Shown piece by piece: positions 11,160-22,705 of a DNA stretch of 64,000 nucleotides; positions within the stretch are counted from its first letter, which is position 1; every line of letters begins with the position of its first letter. A model generated the notes under the pieces. The model was not told the DNA's origin. It worked only from the letters and a program-made list of their open reading frames with translations, and made no database searches. A program made the translations under genes and the position numbers. The stretch is from Cryptomeria japonica (Eukaryota; Streptophyta; Pinopsida; Cupressales; Cupressaceae), in the NCBI RefSeq assembly GCF_030272615.1, contig NW_026729338.1, positions 31,403-95,402 on the forward strand, given 5' to 3'.

Positions 11160-12389
11160 TGTAGTATTGTAAATTGTAACCAGTCCAATTTATACCTCAA
11201 TTTTGTGCTTCTACTTTAGCATGTCCCATTTTCATTCCCCCTAGGCCCATTTGGCCCCATTTTATCCAACCTTGATGTCACCTATTGACACCATTGGGTA
11301 GGCCCTATACTAGAGGCTATCCTCTCCTATTTCATGATTAGTGGATCTTATTTTTGGAGTACAAGGGCATGGGGCACCTTGGTCCTAGACCAGGGCACTA
11401 CAAAATGCCCTGGTCCCCCTTAATGTGGATCCAATTTGAAATGGGACAGGCACTCCCCCTCCCCAATAGATTTTTGTCTCCGTGGCTATACTTGACTATT
11501 GAAGGTCAACCTAATTGGTGATTTACCTAGGGAACCCTATATAAAGAGATCATGTTAATTTATTTGGACATCCACTAAGACTCCATATGTAGAATTTGTG
11601 CATTCAAGAAATCATCATCAAGCATTTTCAAATATTAAATGCAACATTTAATCCTTCAAGGATTATGGAGCAAAGTTTCATCAATCTTCATGCAAGCATC
11701 TACATGTGATTAGAGTTTTTCATGTTCATGTTTTTTTCATGCCATTACATTCAACATTTGTGATTAGATCCAAAGAGAATTGCATCATCATCAACAATTG
11801 CATATATGGGGTATATCTGATTAGCATTACTTTATTATTTGCATTATTCAATTTAAGGTTAATTCCTAAATCAAGGTTTTACCTAAGGCAAACCCCTATC
11901 CACAACCCTATTTCTTTTATTTCTATGTGCACGGAAAAAGCTTATGAATTGTACTTCGGGATACTGATAGAGTCGATAGTGATGAATAGGTTCAACTGTA
12001 AATAAAGTAAAATGTGAAGGGTTGGAAATTTTGTACTACCTAGTCCTGAAAATCAGGATGAACTTCTAGGAATGGGCTCTAAATATCTTATTTTATCTAC
12101 ATCTCATTTTGTGGCTTTATGGGATATCAATAGTAGTTTGTTTTCAAAAATGTACTCCAATCATTCCTTGTTTTACCCTAATTTCACAATTCATATCCAC
12201 TCTTCAACTAGAATGAGGGAAACAATAAATAACCAATCAATATAATCAAAATTCTATCTCTTGACTTATTTAGATTGTGGGTAGATCTATTAGGTTCACC
12301 CCTCTTTTAATGTAGTGTTCTCCAAGGAAATATTAGTGGTCTTTCTATCCTTATTGGTGAAACCCTAATTTTTCTATCATTACATTTTG
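11160..12389 (+). mobile_element. Gypsy-type LTR copy G2
   Basis: It starts TGTAGTATTGTAAATTG, similar to TATAGCATCCTAAATTG at 29251, and ends near TCTATCATTACA. It shares GGTTAATTCCTAAA and GGCAAACCCCTAT with G1. It is followed by TTTTGGTGAACTTGGC, which looks like a primer-binding region. Sequence from there to 12648 is AT-rich with no coding signal. Confidence 0.6.
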
Positions 12390-12648
12390 GTGAACTTGGC
12401 TCTCATTACATTCCTTTTGATTTTTCATTTTTAGATCTAATTTGTAGGCATTTAAATATTAAATTTTTCACTCATAAATCATATTTTCAATTAAGCTACA
12501 TAAATTTAGTGGTTAATTTCATAAAAACCCTAATTTATTATTCTAAAATTGACTTGTGGGTTGCATAGTTTTCCACTTGTGCTTTTAGATTTAATTTTTC
12601 ATAATTTCATTGTATACATTGAGTGAACATTACTTTGTTTATTGTATA

Positions 12649-13395
12649 TGATTACAACTTTATTCGTACCAACCCAAATCAATCACCTATGATCGACCAA
12701 AACCTATGCATATGATTACAACTTTATTCGTACACAGATAATTCCATAGCCATGATCTACAAAGAGATATTACATTATATTAATACCAACACGAGACCTA
12801 AACAATTAGGTCGGCCACCTAAAATATGATACAATAAATCCATAACGTAAACCCACAAATCAATGATATACCAAGTCGGTCTGAGATGGAAACAACATTA
12901 TCCAATCAATAAACCCAATTGGTAACGCATCAGGAGAATCCACCAACACATTACACAAACTGGGCCATAACCTAGCAAAATAACACCGAACATAAAATAG
13001 GTCGCCATAAGCCAAATGCAACACCACCGATCAACAAGAAAGTGAACACGATAACCATCAACATCCTGATAGCCTTCTAGAAGCCACACCAACACCACTT
13101 ATCAAATCCATCAAAATATCTTCAATAAAGCTCTTCCTGTAAAACCCTTACCAGTAACCAAAAGGATTACTAGAACAAATGATAGCTTCTAAATCATCAA
13201 ATCCTGAACCAACTGCATCAGAAACACATGAATGATCAAACCAAACCAATTCCACCAATTAGAATATACCGGAGATGGGTCTCTTGATCAACATCAAAGG
13301 CCAACCACACTATCGAAAACCAGTAGACAACCAAACAACTAGTGTTGATATCAATGACAAACATCAATGCAACACATAGTCAATTTCTCCAAATT
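12649..13395 (-). mobile_element. Copia C, truncated 3' LTR
   Basis: About 0.71 kb of this segment matches 17590-18300 with many scattered differences, including runs such as GATATACCAAGTC and CCATCAACATCCTGATAGCC. It lies downstream (on minus) of Copia C integrase, as a 3' LTR would. Roughly the last 450 bp of the LTR (minus sense) are missing at the left edge, which is exactly the boundary of the 12.6-kb repeat. TATGATTACAACTTTATTCG occurs at 12647 and again 64 bases on at 12711, a small local duplication at the junction. Confidence 0.72.
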
Positions 13396-14345
13396 AGCTT
13401 CCATCTTTATAGTTCTAGTTGCATCCAAGATAGTTATGTTCTTCCTTTCCACAACACCATTCTGCTGAGGTGTCCGGGGTGCACACAACTGTCTCCTAAT
13501 GCCATTTTTCTCACAATAATTGTTAAATTCATCGGATGTGAATTCACCACCCTGTTCTGATCTTAAGCGTTTGATTTTCAACCCTATCTCTGCCTCAACC
13601 ATAGTTTTAAAGATCTTGAAATTTTCAAATGCTTCATATTTCTTTCTTAGAAAAGAAACCCACATCATTCTAGAATAGTCATAAATGATTAGCATGAAAT
13701 ATCTATCACCCTAAAAACTTCTTATTCTAGCAGGACCACACAAATCAGTATCAATAAGATCAAGAATATCATTATATTTGTCTTTTATACTCTTGAAATA
13801 ATTTCTGACTTGTTTACCCATTTGACATTCCTTACATACTAGATTATAGGGCTTTACAAACTTAGGTATATCTCTAACAACCTTAGTTGAACTAATCTTT
13901 ACAATGCATTCAAAATTCACATGACACAGCCTCTTATACCATAGCCAACTCTCATCAATTTGTGCAATCAAACATGTCTTCTCACTGGAGTTCAAATGAA
14001 AGATGTTACCTTTAGTCTGAGTACCAGTTGCAATCTCCAATCTAGATCGGTTGATGATTTTGTATTTTCCATCCTTGAATTGTAATTAAAATCCCTTATC
14101 CACCAGCTATCCTACACTCAAAAGATTATGCTTTAAACCTTAAACATAATAGACATTATCAGTGTCATTCTTACCAACCAAAGATATAGTTCTTCTTCCT
14201 TTGATCATGCATGCTTTGTCATCTCCAAATCTTACCAGACCACCATCAAATTCTTGCAAAGATAGAAACTTCCTTTTTATCTCTAGTCATATGATGTGAA
14301 TAACCATTGTCTATCACCCATTAATTCTTTTCTTCAACTTTAGCA
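13396..14345 (-). pseudogene. Copia C: protease, pre-integrase and integrase fragment
   Basis: Read on minus, protease begins WVIDNGYSHHMTR near 14330 and is then thrown out of frame by an extra A in the A-run near 14275. The pre-integrase part (14040-13711) has LCHVNFE and LVCKECQMGK, the His-His-Cys-Cys zinc-binding pattern, and DTDLCGP with the first catalytic Asp. The integrase core (13695-13351) has DYSRMMWVSF, QGGEFTSDEF and QQNGVVERKN with the catalytic Glu. The second catalytic Asp (normally in LRSDxGGEF) is Glu here (RSEQGGEF). The frame ends inside integrase, where it passes directly into LTR; reverse transcriptase and RNase H are deleted. Confidence 0.9.
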
Positions 14346-15480
14346 ACAAGGTCCTTCTCCTCATTCTGAATGATAGGTTCCAGAGCATCTTCCTTAGTAG
14401 CCAAGAATACCCATTCCTTTCCATTGCTGAATCCACTAGCTGAATCTTTTTCCGGTTCATCATTAGAATCATCAGTCACACCTTCTTTATCTGCATAGTA
14501 GCATAATTTGTCTTTGTTCCTCCTGTACTTATGCTTACTCTGATATTCATGGTTAGGCCTAAAATACCTTCTAGCTTTCTCCTCAAATCTTGAATTCCTC
14601 TCAGGACATCTAAATGCAAAATGACCTATCTTATTACATGCAAAACATTTTAAAGGTGATTTTCCTTCATACTTACCTCTTGTCGGACCTTTAGGTACTC
14701 TTCTAGAAAATAGGGCTTCAAGTTGCTCAAGCTCTTCATCTTCTTTTTTCATATCCTCTAGTTCCTTCACATATAGTACATTCCAATCACTCTTGCCGGT
14801 TGATGATGTAGATGTATGAAAAGCAGATTTTGTCTTTGTAGCTCCTCAAGGACCAAATTCTTCAAGCTCAAAAGCAAATAACTTTCCAACCAAAGTATCC
14901 CTATTAATAGAAGTATTAGAGATTGTTCTTAGCTCATCAATTACAGTAGCCTTAATCTTATAAGTCGGTGGCAAAGCTCTCAATACTTTAGAAACAATCT
15001 CATATTTTCTCAAAGATCCACCATAGCAATAAATTCCCATAACAATTTCATTGAATCTTTCCTTAAAAGAAGCTATTCTTTCATCTTCCTCCATTCTCAG
15101 GTTCTCATATCTCACCCAATAACCATCAAGTTTAGAAATTTTAACAGTAGGGTCACCTTCATTTAGAGTCTCCAACTTATCCCATATAGATTTTGCAGAT
15201 GATTTGTCTGTTAATCCCATAACTTGCTGATATGAAAGGACACTCAAAAGGGATTCTTTAGCTCTATAATCATTTTCAATGTTCTTATCCAAGTTTTCTA
15301 GAGGAGCATTTCCAGATGCCAGATCATAAGGAGTATAGCCTTTCTTAGTGATCTCCCAAATCTCTTTGCTAAGACATCTCAGATGAGTCTCCATTCGAAG
15401 ATTCCATACTCTGTAATTTGTTCCTTCAAGCCCAGGGTTGTCCTTCTAGTAAACAATTGAAGTTGAATGATTGTTCACAA
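14346..15480 (-). pseudogene. Copia C: gag
   Basis: The gag of this element would form the particle and bind RNA. From 15394 downward it reads METHLRCLSKEIWEITKKGY, AKESLLSVLS, SIWDKLETLNEGD and AFELEEFGP, the UBN2 gag fold. One in-frame TGA near 14845 (an Arg codon by context, CGA to TGA, a CpG site) interrupts it. The same frame then continues through the acidic stretch KKEDEELEQLEALF to a zinc knuckle near 14650 (CFACNKIGHFAFRC, all four ligands present) and an Asp/Glu-rich tail to 14321. Apart from the TGA it is the best preserved gag in the window. The true start lies upstream, toward the primer-binding site. Confidence 0.92.
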
Positions 15481-15523
15481 TGGGATCTTCTTCAAGTGGT
15501 TAAGCTTCTGCAGAGAGGAACAA

Positions 15524-15535
15524 GCTCTGATACCA
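15524..15535 (-). other. Primer-binding site of Copia C
   Basis: On minus this reads TGGTATCAGAGC, the exact Copia site complementary to initiator methionine tRNA. It lies 2 bases inside the LTR end (minus ...CCTAACA at 15538) and fixes element orientation and LTR edge. Confidence 0.95.
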
Positions 15536-15537
15536 AT

Positions 15538-15890
15538 TGTTAGGATAACCAATGGACAATTGAGAGGGAAGGGGTGAATTAGTTGTCAAAAGATTATGAA
15601 ACTTTAAGCTACCAAAACATTTTAGCGGAATAACAAATATATCAATTAAGCACAAACATAAACCATAAACCAAATACCATGCATCCACAACACATAACAC
15701 CAAAATTTGTACATGGAAAACATGGTAAAGGAAAAAACCATGATGGGAAGCCTACCCACAGTCAGATGATACTTCTATAGTAAGTATGTGATTACAATAA
15801 GGGACCTGCACATGCAGGAAGGCACACTACCTAGAGTGCACTGCTCATCACAAGGGAGCCTGATGGAGAGTAACTCACAAAAGAGTTGCA
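15538..15890 (-). mobile_element. Copia C 5' LTR, proximal part
   Basis: The edge is set by TGTTAGG (LTR end CCTAACA on minus) next to the primer-binding site. It shows GGGGTGAATTAG, AACCATGATGGGAAGCCTACCCACAG and CACTGCTCATCACAA, which match the solo LTR 3623-4820 in order. Homology fades near 15890 and appears to resume near 17461. Confidence 0.78.
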
Positions 15891-17460
15891 CCTTGTTTAA
15901 TAGGTAGGTAAAAGATGTTTTAGTGGGCTTCCATCCTTTTTCACACCCTTCTCTTGTGCAATATCAATTCAAACAACTAAACTCCCTTGGAGTGCTCCAT
16001 ATCAACTTGTTTGCTCCTATTACTCACAAGCATGGCTAGGATTCACTAGTGTAAATCCAACCATCAAGTTGTCAAACCTCCAACATACACTTGAAGGGGT
16101 ATCAAGGGGTGTAGAGAAGATTTTTCAATTCCACTCATGTGTTTCTTTGATTGGTTTCTCTCCATTTTCCCATCGCTTTCTCTTATTCCTATTTTTTAGG
16201 CCTAGTAGCCCTAGAGCCCCTATTAGCCCTACCTTCATGGTTTTTGTTCAATTGCTCAGAAACCTTCCAAAACACCTCCCAAAATATTTAGTGATCTAGA
16301 TACCCTTTTGGAAAACCTTCTATATTCAGTTGGGTAGGCTGTCTGGTACATCCGCACAGGTACGAACCTCCAAAAATAACTCTTTTTGAGGGTTTGAGAG
16401 TTAATAGTATTCTCCAATAGGGTTTATTGGTTTTTACACCCTATCACACCTCCCTGCTTCTACTGAGACTCCATTGGGCTTCTTTCTTTCATGAGAAACA
16501 CTTTGCACATCCACATTTTATCTTCCCTACAAGCAATAACAAAAATGACAGTCATATCCTTAGTCAGGCTATGGCAGAGCTCGCCTAGGATATGATAGAA
16601 AATGGATTCCAAGCAGCCTACGGGACATTAAAAAGAATATATACACTATAAATAGGCTCCATGAATTGAATCACAAGGGCCATTGGATAAACACTATGTG
16701 GATTTCAAGTTGGAACCATGCCTAGGGTCTTAAACCCTTGCTCAGACCGAGAGCAGTGTAGTAGAAGATAATTTATAATCAAACACTAAACTTACACTAA
16801 GAAAGAATAAAATCACTTCCTGAGCAACAAAACAACATATAATAAGCCACCATGAAAGGATATTACCAAGATCAGATCATTTGGTACAGACTGCTATTAC
16901 CAAAATGACAAAATCTTATGCAAAAACTTGAAAAATTGCCTTCAAATTTTATTCAAGGTTTGATCATGGAACTTCCAACCCGTTTACAATCATTGAAAAA
17001 TAATTTTATATGTCTCCTTTCTCATAACCAACCTCCCATCGGTTTCCTAACCACCGATTTGATCAATTTTGAAAAGTTGCTCAAAAAGTTGCAAAAAGTT
17101 GTCAAGCAACAATGACAACTTTTGCTCCATTTTGCATTTTTGCAACTTATACATTTCTATTCACTCTAAACCCCCCATGATGGTTTACTAACATAAAAAT
17201 AACATGACCAAATTCTTAATGAGGCCATACAAATATTTTTACACTATAATGCAAAATAATGTCATTTTTCGCTTACAAGGGCACATTGGCCAAAACTGAG
17301 AAAACAAGCAAACTTTGGTGACAACCACTCTTCAAATAACTCCAAAACACACTTGTGGACCTATCAATAGTCTATTATTCATTCATTGATCCCAAACATG
17401 ATCAATCACTCCAAAATTTGGAAAATGCATCAATAAAACTAGGTAAAACTAGGTGCTCCT
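15891..17460. other. Unidentified insert inside the Copia C LTR
   Basis: About 1.57 kb without a recognisable gene. It contains low-GC spacer and short open frames with no family resemblance. The sequence on its left and right forms one LTR of about 1.19 kb when joined, which matches the solo LTR length, so this block looks inserted. I could not find a clear target duplication or coding domain. Confidence 0.45.
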
Positions 17461-18300
17461 GGATCAGAGCCTCACTCACTACAAAAGAAATCCAGACTAC
17501 AATCTGGAAAGAAGTTTGAACTAAAAGAATAGAATCTCCTATGCCTGAGTATAGTTCCATTTAAGCTCAATTTCAGAGGTCTTAAACCTATTGCACCAAT
17601 CCAAATCGATCACCTATGATCAACCAAAACCTCTGCATAACAACTTTATTTGCACATAGATAATCCCATAACCATGATCTACAAAGAGATCTTACATCAT
17701 ATATACCAACTCGAGACCTAAACAATTAGGTCAGCCACCTAAAATATAATATAATAAATCCATAACGTAAAACTACAAATCAATGATATACCAAGTCAGC
17801 TTGAGACAGAAATAACAATATCCAATCAATAAACCCAACCGGTAACACAACGGGAGCATCCACCAATACGTTACACAAACCGGTCCATAACCTAGCAAAA
17901 TAACAACGAACCTAAAATAGGTTGCTATAAGCCAAATGCAACCCCACCGATCAACAAGAACATGAACACGATAACCATCAACATCCTGATAGCCTTCTAG
18001 AAGTTGCACCAACACCATTTATCAAATCCATCAAAATATCTTCAATAAAGCTCTACTAGTAAAACCCTTATTGGTAACCAAAAGGATTACTAGAAAAAAA
18101 TGATAACTTTTGAATCATCAAATATTGAACCAACTGCATCAGAAAGACATGAATGATCGAACCAAACCAATTCCACCAATCGAAATATACCGGAGACGGA
18201 TCTCTTGATCAACATCAAAGTCCAACCACTCTACCAGAAACTAGTAGACAACCAAACAAATAGGGTTAACATCAATGCAACACATAATCAATTCCTCCAA
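17461..18300 (-). mobile_element. Copia C 5' LTR, distal part
   Basis: It starts with GACTACAATCTGGAAA (compare GGACTACAATCTGGAG in the solo LTR) and from 17590 onward matches the truncated LTR at 12670-13395. It ends near CAATTCCTCCAAAT, next to plus-strand Copia B integrase. Together with 15538-15890 it makes about 1.19 kb. Confidence 0.7.
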
Positions 18301-18309
18301 ATGCCAGTA

Positions 18310-21030
18310 GTTCTTACATTTCAAAATGGATTTGTAAGTTTTATTCAATGTATTGATAGCTGGATATGGCATAGGAGACTCTGCCATGTAAACTTTGATA
18401 ATATTGTGAAGGTTAGTAAGATCAAGGCAGTTAGAGGATTGCCTGTGCTGAGCAAACTGGAGAATCCTTTGTGCAAAGAGTGTCAACTGGGGAAAATGCC
18501 TTCCTCAACCTTCAAAGGTAAATCTTTCACTGCAGACAATTTACTTGATCTTGTGCATACTGATTTGTGTGGTCCTATGAAAACTAGGAGTGTGTAGGGA
18601 GATAGGTACTTTATGATTCTCACTGATGACTACTCAAGAATGATGTGGGTCACATTCTTGAAAGACAAGTCTAAAGCTTTTGGAAAGTTCAAAGCCTTTA
18701 GAGCACTAGTTGAAAAAGAAAGTGGTAAGAGAATCAAATGCCTTAGAACTAACCAAGGAGGTGAGTTCACTTCTAGTGAGTTCAATAAGTACTATGAAGA
18801 AAATGGCATCAAGAGGCAACTGTCTGCCCCCCTAACTCCACATCAGAAAGGCCTGGCAGAAAGGAACAACTAGACTGTAGTTGAAGCAACCAAGACCATG
18901 CTGATACAAGGAAAAGTTGCTCACACTTTTTGGAGAGAAGCAGTGAGCACTGCAGTCTACACTCTGAACTGGGTACTCATCAAGAAAGGTAAGAATAAAA
19001 CACCTTATGAGTATTGGACCGGTAAGACTCCTGCAGTAAGCTACTTTAGAGTGTTTGGTAGCAAGTGTTATATCAAGAGGAGTGAACACCAGAGCAAGTT
19101 TGATGCAAAATGTGATGAGGGAATATTCCTAGGATATTCCACCAAGAGCAAAGCTCTTAAATGTTTCAACAATAGGACTCAGAGAATTGTTGAAAGTATC
19201 AATGTTAGAGTTGATGAAACCTCTAAGAAACCTAAGAAAACTGACAGTGAGCAAGTGGTAGATGAACTGGTTGTAACCTTCTGGGAATTGGTTACAAAAT
19301 AGCCTAGTACTAGTAACAGTGCTCCTACACTAGTAGATGCTGATGCTGATGAAGATGAAGATGAAGAAGAAAAGCAAGAGGAAACAACTAAGATCATTCC
19401 TAGGTATGTAAAGCCGAATCATGATCCAATGCAGATCATAGGAGACAAGGATGCAGGAATTCTTACAAGAAGAAAGGTCAGAGAAAACTCTTGCACGATC
19501 TCTGAATTCGAGCCTAAAAAATTTAAAGAGGCAAATAAAGATGAAGACTGGATCAAGGCTATGGAAGAGGAACTTGACCAGATAGAAAAGAATGGTACAT
19601 GGTCTTTGGTACCCAGACCTAAGCATAAAAATGTCATTGGCACCAAATGGGTTTTTAGAAATAAGTTGAATGAAGATGGCACAATGGTAAGAAATAAAAC
19701 CAGACTGGTGTGTAAGGGATATGCTCAAGAAGAAGGAGAAGGCTATGGAGAAACCTTTGCTCTAGTAGCTAGATTGGAAGGAGTTTGTATGCTTCTTGCA
19801 TATGTAGCCTTCAAGGGATTCAAAGTATATCAAATGGATGTAAAATTTGCATTCTTGAATGGAATACTTGAAGAGGAGGTGTATATAGAGCAACCAGATG
19901 GGTTTGCCCTATCAGAAGACAATGACATGGCGTGTAGGCTACATAAAGCCTTGTATGGATTGAAGTAGGCACCTAGAGCATGGTATGAACACTTACACTC
20001 CCATCTTGTGAAGATTGGATTTGAAAGAACAAGTGAAGATAGCAATATATATTTGAAGTCAGAAGGAGATCATATTCTAATCTGTGAAGTATTTGTTGAT
20101 AACATAATTTTTGGTGGAGATGACAAGATGAGTCATGATTTTGCAGATGAGATGAAGAAGGAATTTGAGATGTCACTTATAGGGGAGATTAAGTTCTTCA
20201 TTGGACTACAGATTCAACAAATGAAAGATGGTATCTTTATCACCCAATCTAAGTATGTCAAAGAGGTGTTGAAGACCTTTGGCATGGAAGACAGCAAACT
20301 GGTTGGTACACCGATGGTGACCGATTGTAAATTGTCAAAAGAAGATGACTTAGCGTTGGTAAATGAGAAGGAATATCAATCAATGATTGGTAAGTTGCAC
20401 TATGTGGTACATAGCAGACCAAACACTGCACATGCAGTGGGCATTACTGCACAATTCCAGAAAAGTCCAAGAGAATCGCACTTGGTAGTAGTCAAGCGGA
20501 TTCTTAGATATCTGAAGGGAACCATTGACAATGGATTATGGTATCCATACAGTAATGATTTCAACTTCAAAGTGTTTATAGATGCTGATTGGGCTGGTAA
20601 TGTGGATGACCAGAAGAGCACAACCAGTGGTGCATTCTTTCTTGGTGGTAGACTAGTCTCATGGATCAATAAGAAGCAGAGTTGGATCTCTCAGTCTACA
20701 ACAGAATTTGTTGCAGCATTTATGAACTGCACCTAGACAATTTGGATGAAGCATGTATTAAGTGGGTTCAAAGTTCTTGTATCTGAACTAGTGAGTATAT
20801 TCTGTGACAACACAAGTGCAATTAATATTTCCAAGAATCTAGTTTTGCATGCTAGAACCAAGCACTTCGAGCTCAAGTATCATTTCTTGAGGGAGAAGGT
20901 TCAGAACAAAGAGGTTGTATTGGAACATGTTTCTAGTAAGGAGTAGTTAGCAGACATATTCACCAAGTCTCTACTGAATGCTATATTTACCTATTTAAGA
21001 GGTGAATTAGGGGTGCTACCCCTTCAATAG
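18310..21030 (+). pseudogene. Copia B: integrase, reverse transcriptase, RNase H
   Basis: One single reading frame spans about 2.7 kb, broken only by six TAG stops at 18595, 18871, 19300, 19966, 20734 and 20944. The order is: pre-integrase LCHVNFDNIVK and LCKECQLGK; integrase DTDLCGPMK, DDYSRMMWV, QGGEFTSSEF and GLAERNN, with the second catalytic Asp changed to Asn (RTNQGGEF); an acidic linker ([10 protein letters not shown]); reverse transcriptase [30 protein letters not shown], with the catalytic VDD changed to VDN near 20097; RNase H DADWAGNVDDQKSTTSG, FCDNTSAI and TKHFELKYHF. Gag and protease are absent: the element starts at pre-integrase beside the Copia C LTR. It is dead through stops and two lost catalytic Asp. 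Confidence 0.95.
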
Positions 21031-21267
21031 GTGAACTAAAGGTGTGTGCTCCACATCAGTCAGGTGTTACATTGATAAATCTTTTTTAGGATTGGTGTGT
21101 TGAAGGATGCTACTCCTTAGGGGGAGCAACATAGTGGAACATAGTTGTTTGTCCCTCCACTTTGGCATTGTTGTCAAAGGGAGAAGATGTGAAGCAGATA
21201 AGATATCTGCAGTATTGGGGAGAAGATGTGAAGTAGAGAGATATCTTTGTATATTGCCATCAATGCC

Positions 21268-21279
21268 AAAGGGGGAGAT
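21268..21279 (+). other. Polypurine tract of Copia B
   Basis: AAAGGGGGAGAT directly before TGTTGGCATATG, identical to the tract at 6611-6622. Confidence 0.92.
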
Positions 21280-22705
21280 TGTTGGCATATGTGTAGAGCT
21301 TGATGACATGATGATATTGTATGTTGTCATTGATGTCAATATGCTGAAGTATGAACTGATATATTGAAGTAAGCAAACTAGCAAGAGAACCGGTATGATA
21401 CTGTGAACCAGTATATGTGAAAAAGTGAAGCGGTATGTTGGAATTGGACTGAGAACTGGTATATATATGGGAAGTTTTATATTGGGGTTTCATTTGGCAT
21501 GACTACCGGTTGGTAGTCTCAACTTCAGGGTTTCTGGTTGATGCATTCCAAGCCTATGTGATTCAACCGATGACATCTTGTGATGAGTTAGCATTGTAAT
21601 GAAGATCAGATCATGTTGCCACATCAACCTTGTGCGTGTGAAGGATTTCCTTGAAGATCTTGCATGAAGAAGATTGATCTTATCTACCTCAGGAATGTGT
21701 GAAGTCTCTGTAAATAATGGAGAGTGTGTGATGGGTTATCAACTTCCTGAAGTGGCAAAGAATGAACGTTGGAGAACATTTTGAGATCTATTCAAGACTG
21801 TTGTATTCAATACGGTATGATTAACAGTCAAGATTGAATCAACTGAATTGTTAAACCTAAATGTTTAGGGTTTAGAGTTTATGATACCGACCTATCTATT
21901 TCCTATAAGGTCGATGATGTTTTTCATTTTGAAGTTGTTGGCAAATGTTATGTATGTATCCAAGTGAAGAGATACCTGATTCTTGCTAGACCGAAGAAGT
22001 GTGTTGATACCTGTAGAGTGTGATTGTAGAAGCAAAGGAGCTAAAGAGGATCTGCCTTGGCATTGTGTGTTGTTATCAGATCAGTGTATTACCTATTGAT
22101 TTCTAACCATTTCAGCAGTTAGAAAATCCCTTAACCGGGTAGCTTTAACAAGCTTTGTGTAAATCCTTTAACAGGGTGACTCTATTCAATGAGTTCTTCA
22201 AATCCTCTTGTGAGGTAACCTTTAACAGGGTTGTAAACCTTTAACCGGGTATTTAGCCATCCCTTAACTGAGTGATCCCTAGCAGGATCGGTTCCTAGCA
22301 GAACCTATTGTAAAAGTATTTAACCAGACTAGGCTCATAACAGAGCGGACTTCAGAAGAGTTCAAAGAATAGCTTGTGGGTATTCATCCCCACCGTGGTT
22401 TTTCCTAGTTGGGTTTCCACGTGAAAAATCAGTGTGTCATGTGTGATGCTTTTCATGTGATGGTTTAGTGTTTTATGTTAAGTGGTAATGCAAGTTGATT
22501 CAATGGTCATAAGTATTTCTTATGTATTACTTGCTTAAGCTTTTGTGTGTTTCACAGTCTCACTGTGTTGTTACCGGTAGTGCCCTGTTTTAGATCGGTG
22601 ATCCTGTTTACTAGTTAGTGCAGTCTCTGCAGTCAAAGTGGTTTTGGAGAGATTTTGTCTATACCGATTCACCCCCCCTCTCAGTATCTATTGAGTACTT
22701 ACTAT
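21280..22705 (+). mobile_element. Copia B 3' LTR
   Basis: It begins TGTTGGCATATG, has ATGTTGTCATTGATGTCAAT 50 bases in, carries repeated ACCGGTAT and TTAACCGGGT/TTAACAGGGT motifs, and shows GATTCACCCCCCCTCTCAGT near 22665. The right edge (about 22705) is by analogy with the other LTRs. No matching 5' LTR of this subfamily is in the window. Confidence 0.82.

Larger units (their letters stand above)
1..12648. repeat. Copy 1 of a 12.6-kb near-identical direct repeat
   Basis: The whole segment recurs at 50806-63453 with a constant offset of 50805. Every open frame in one copy has its counterpart at that offset, so there is no indel. By eye I found two substitutions: 3331 C versus 54136 G, and 8261 G versus 59066 T. 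The left edge lies outside the window, because copy 2 is preceded by other sequence while copy 1 starts at base 1. The right edge is sharp: after the shared TTGTTTATTGTATA the copies diverge at 12649 and 63454. The repeat contains several nested, stop-ridden elements, so it is a duplicated locus and not independent transposon insertions. It is either a recent segmental duplication or a duplicated contig. Confidence 0.97.

Noticed and set aside
10354-12005. Plus-strand open frames 10354-10710, 10763-10963 and 11706-12005 as genes
   Set aside because: They lie inside Gypsy-type LTR copies; the shared blocks are conserved at DNA level across frames, and the peptides resemble nothing.
1-12648. 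The 12.6-kb copies as giant LTRs of one element
   Set aside because: Their content is a stack of unrelated, oppositely oriented, decayed elements, and the right edges lack TG/CA ends or a common target duplication.
12898-13098. Minus-strand frame in the LTR, with a similar one at 17773-18018
   Set aside because: Both are the same chance frame in two copies of one LTR; no domain is seen.
18205-18309. Start of a Copia B protein at 18205
   Set aside because: This stretch belongs to the minus-oriented Copia C LTR; the in-frame reading into integrase is accidental, and the equivalent LTR at 13342-13395 gives a similar chance peptide.
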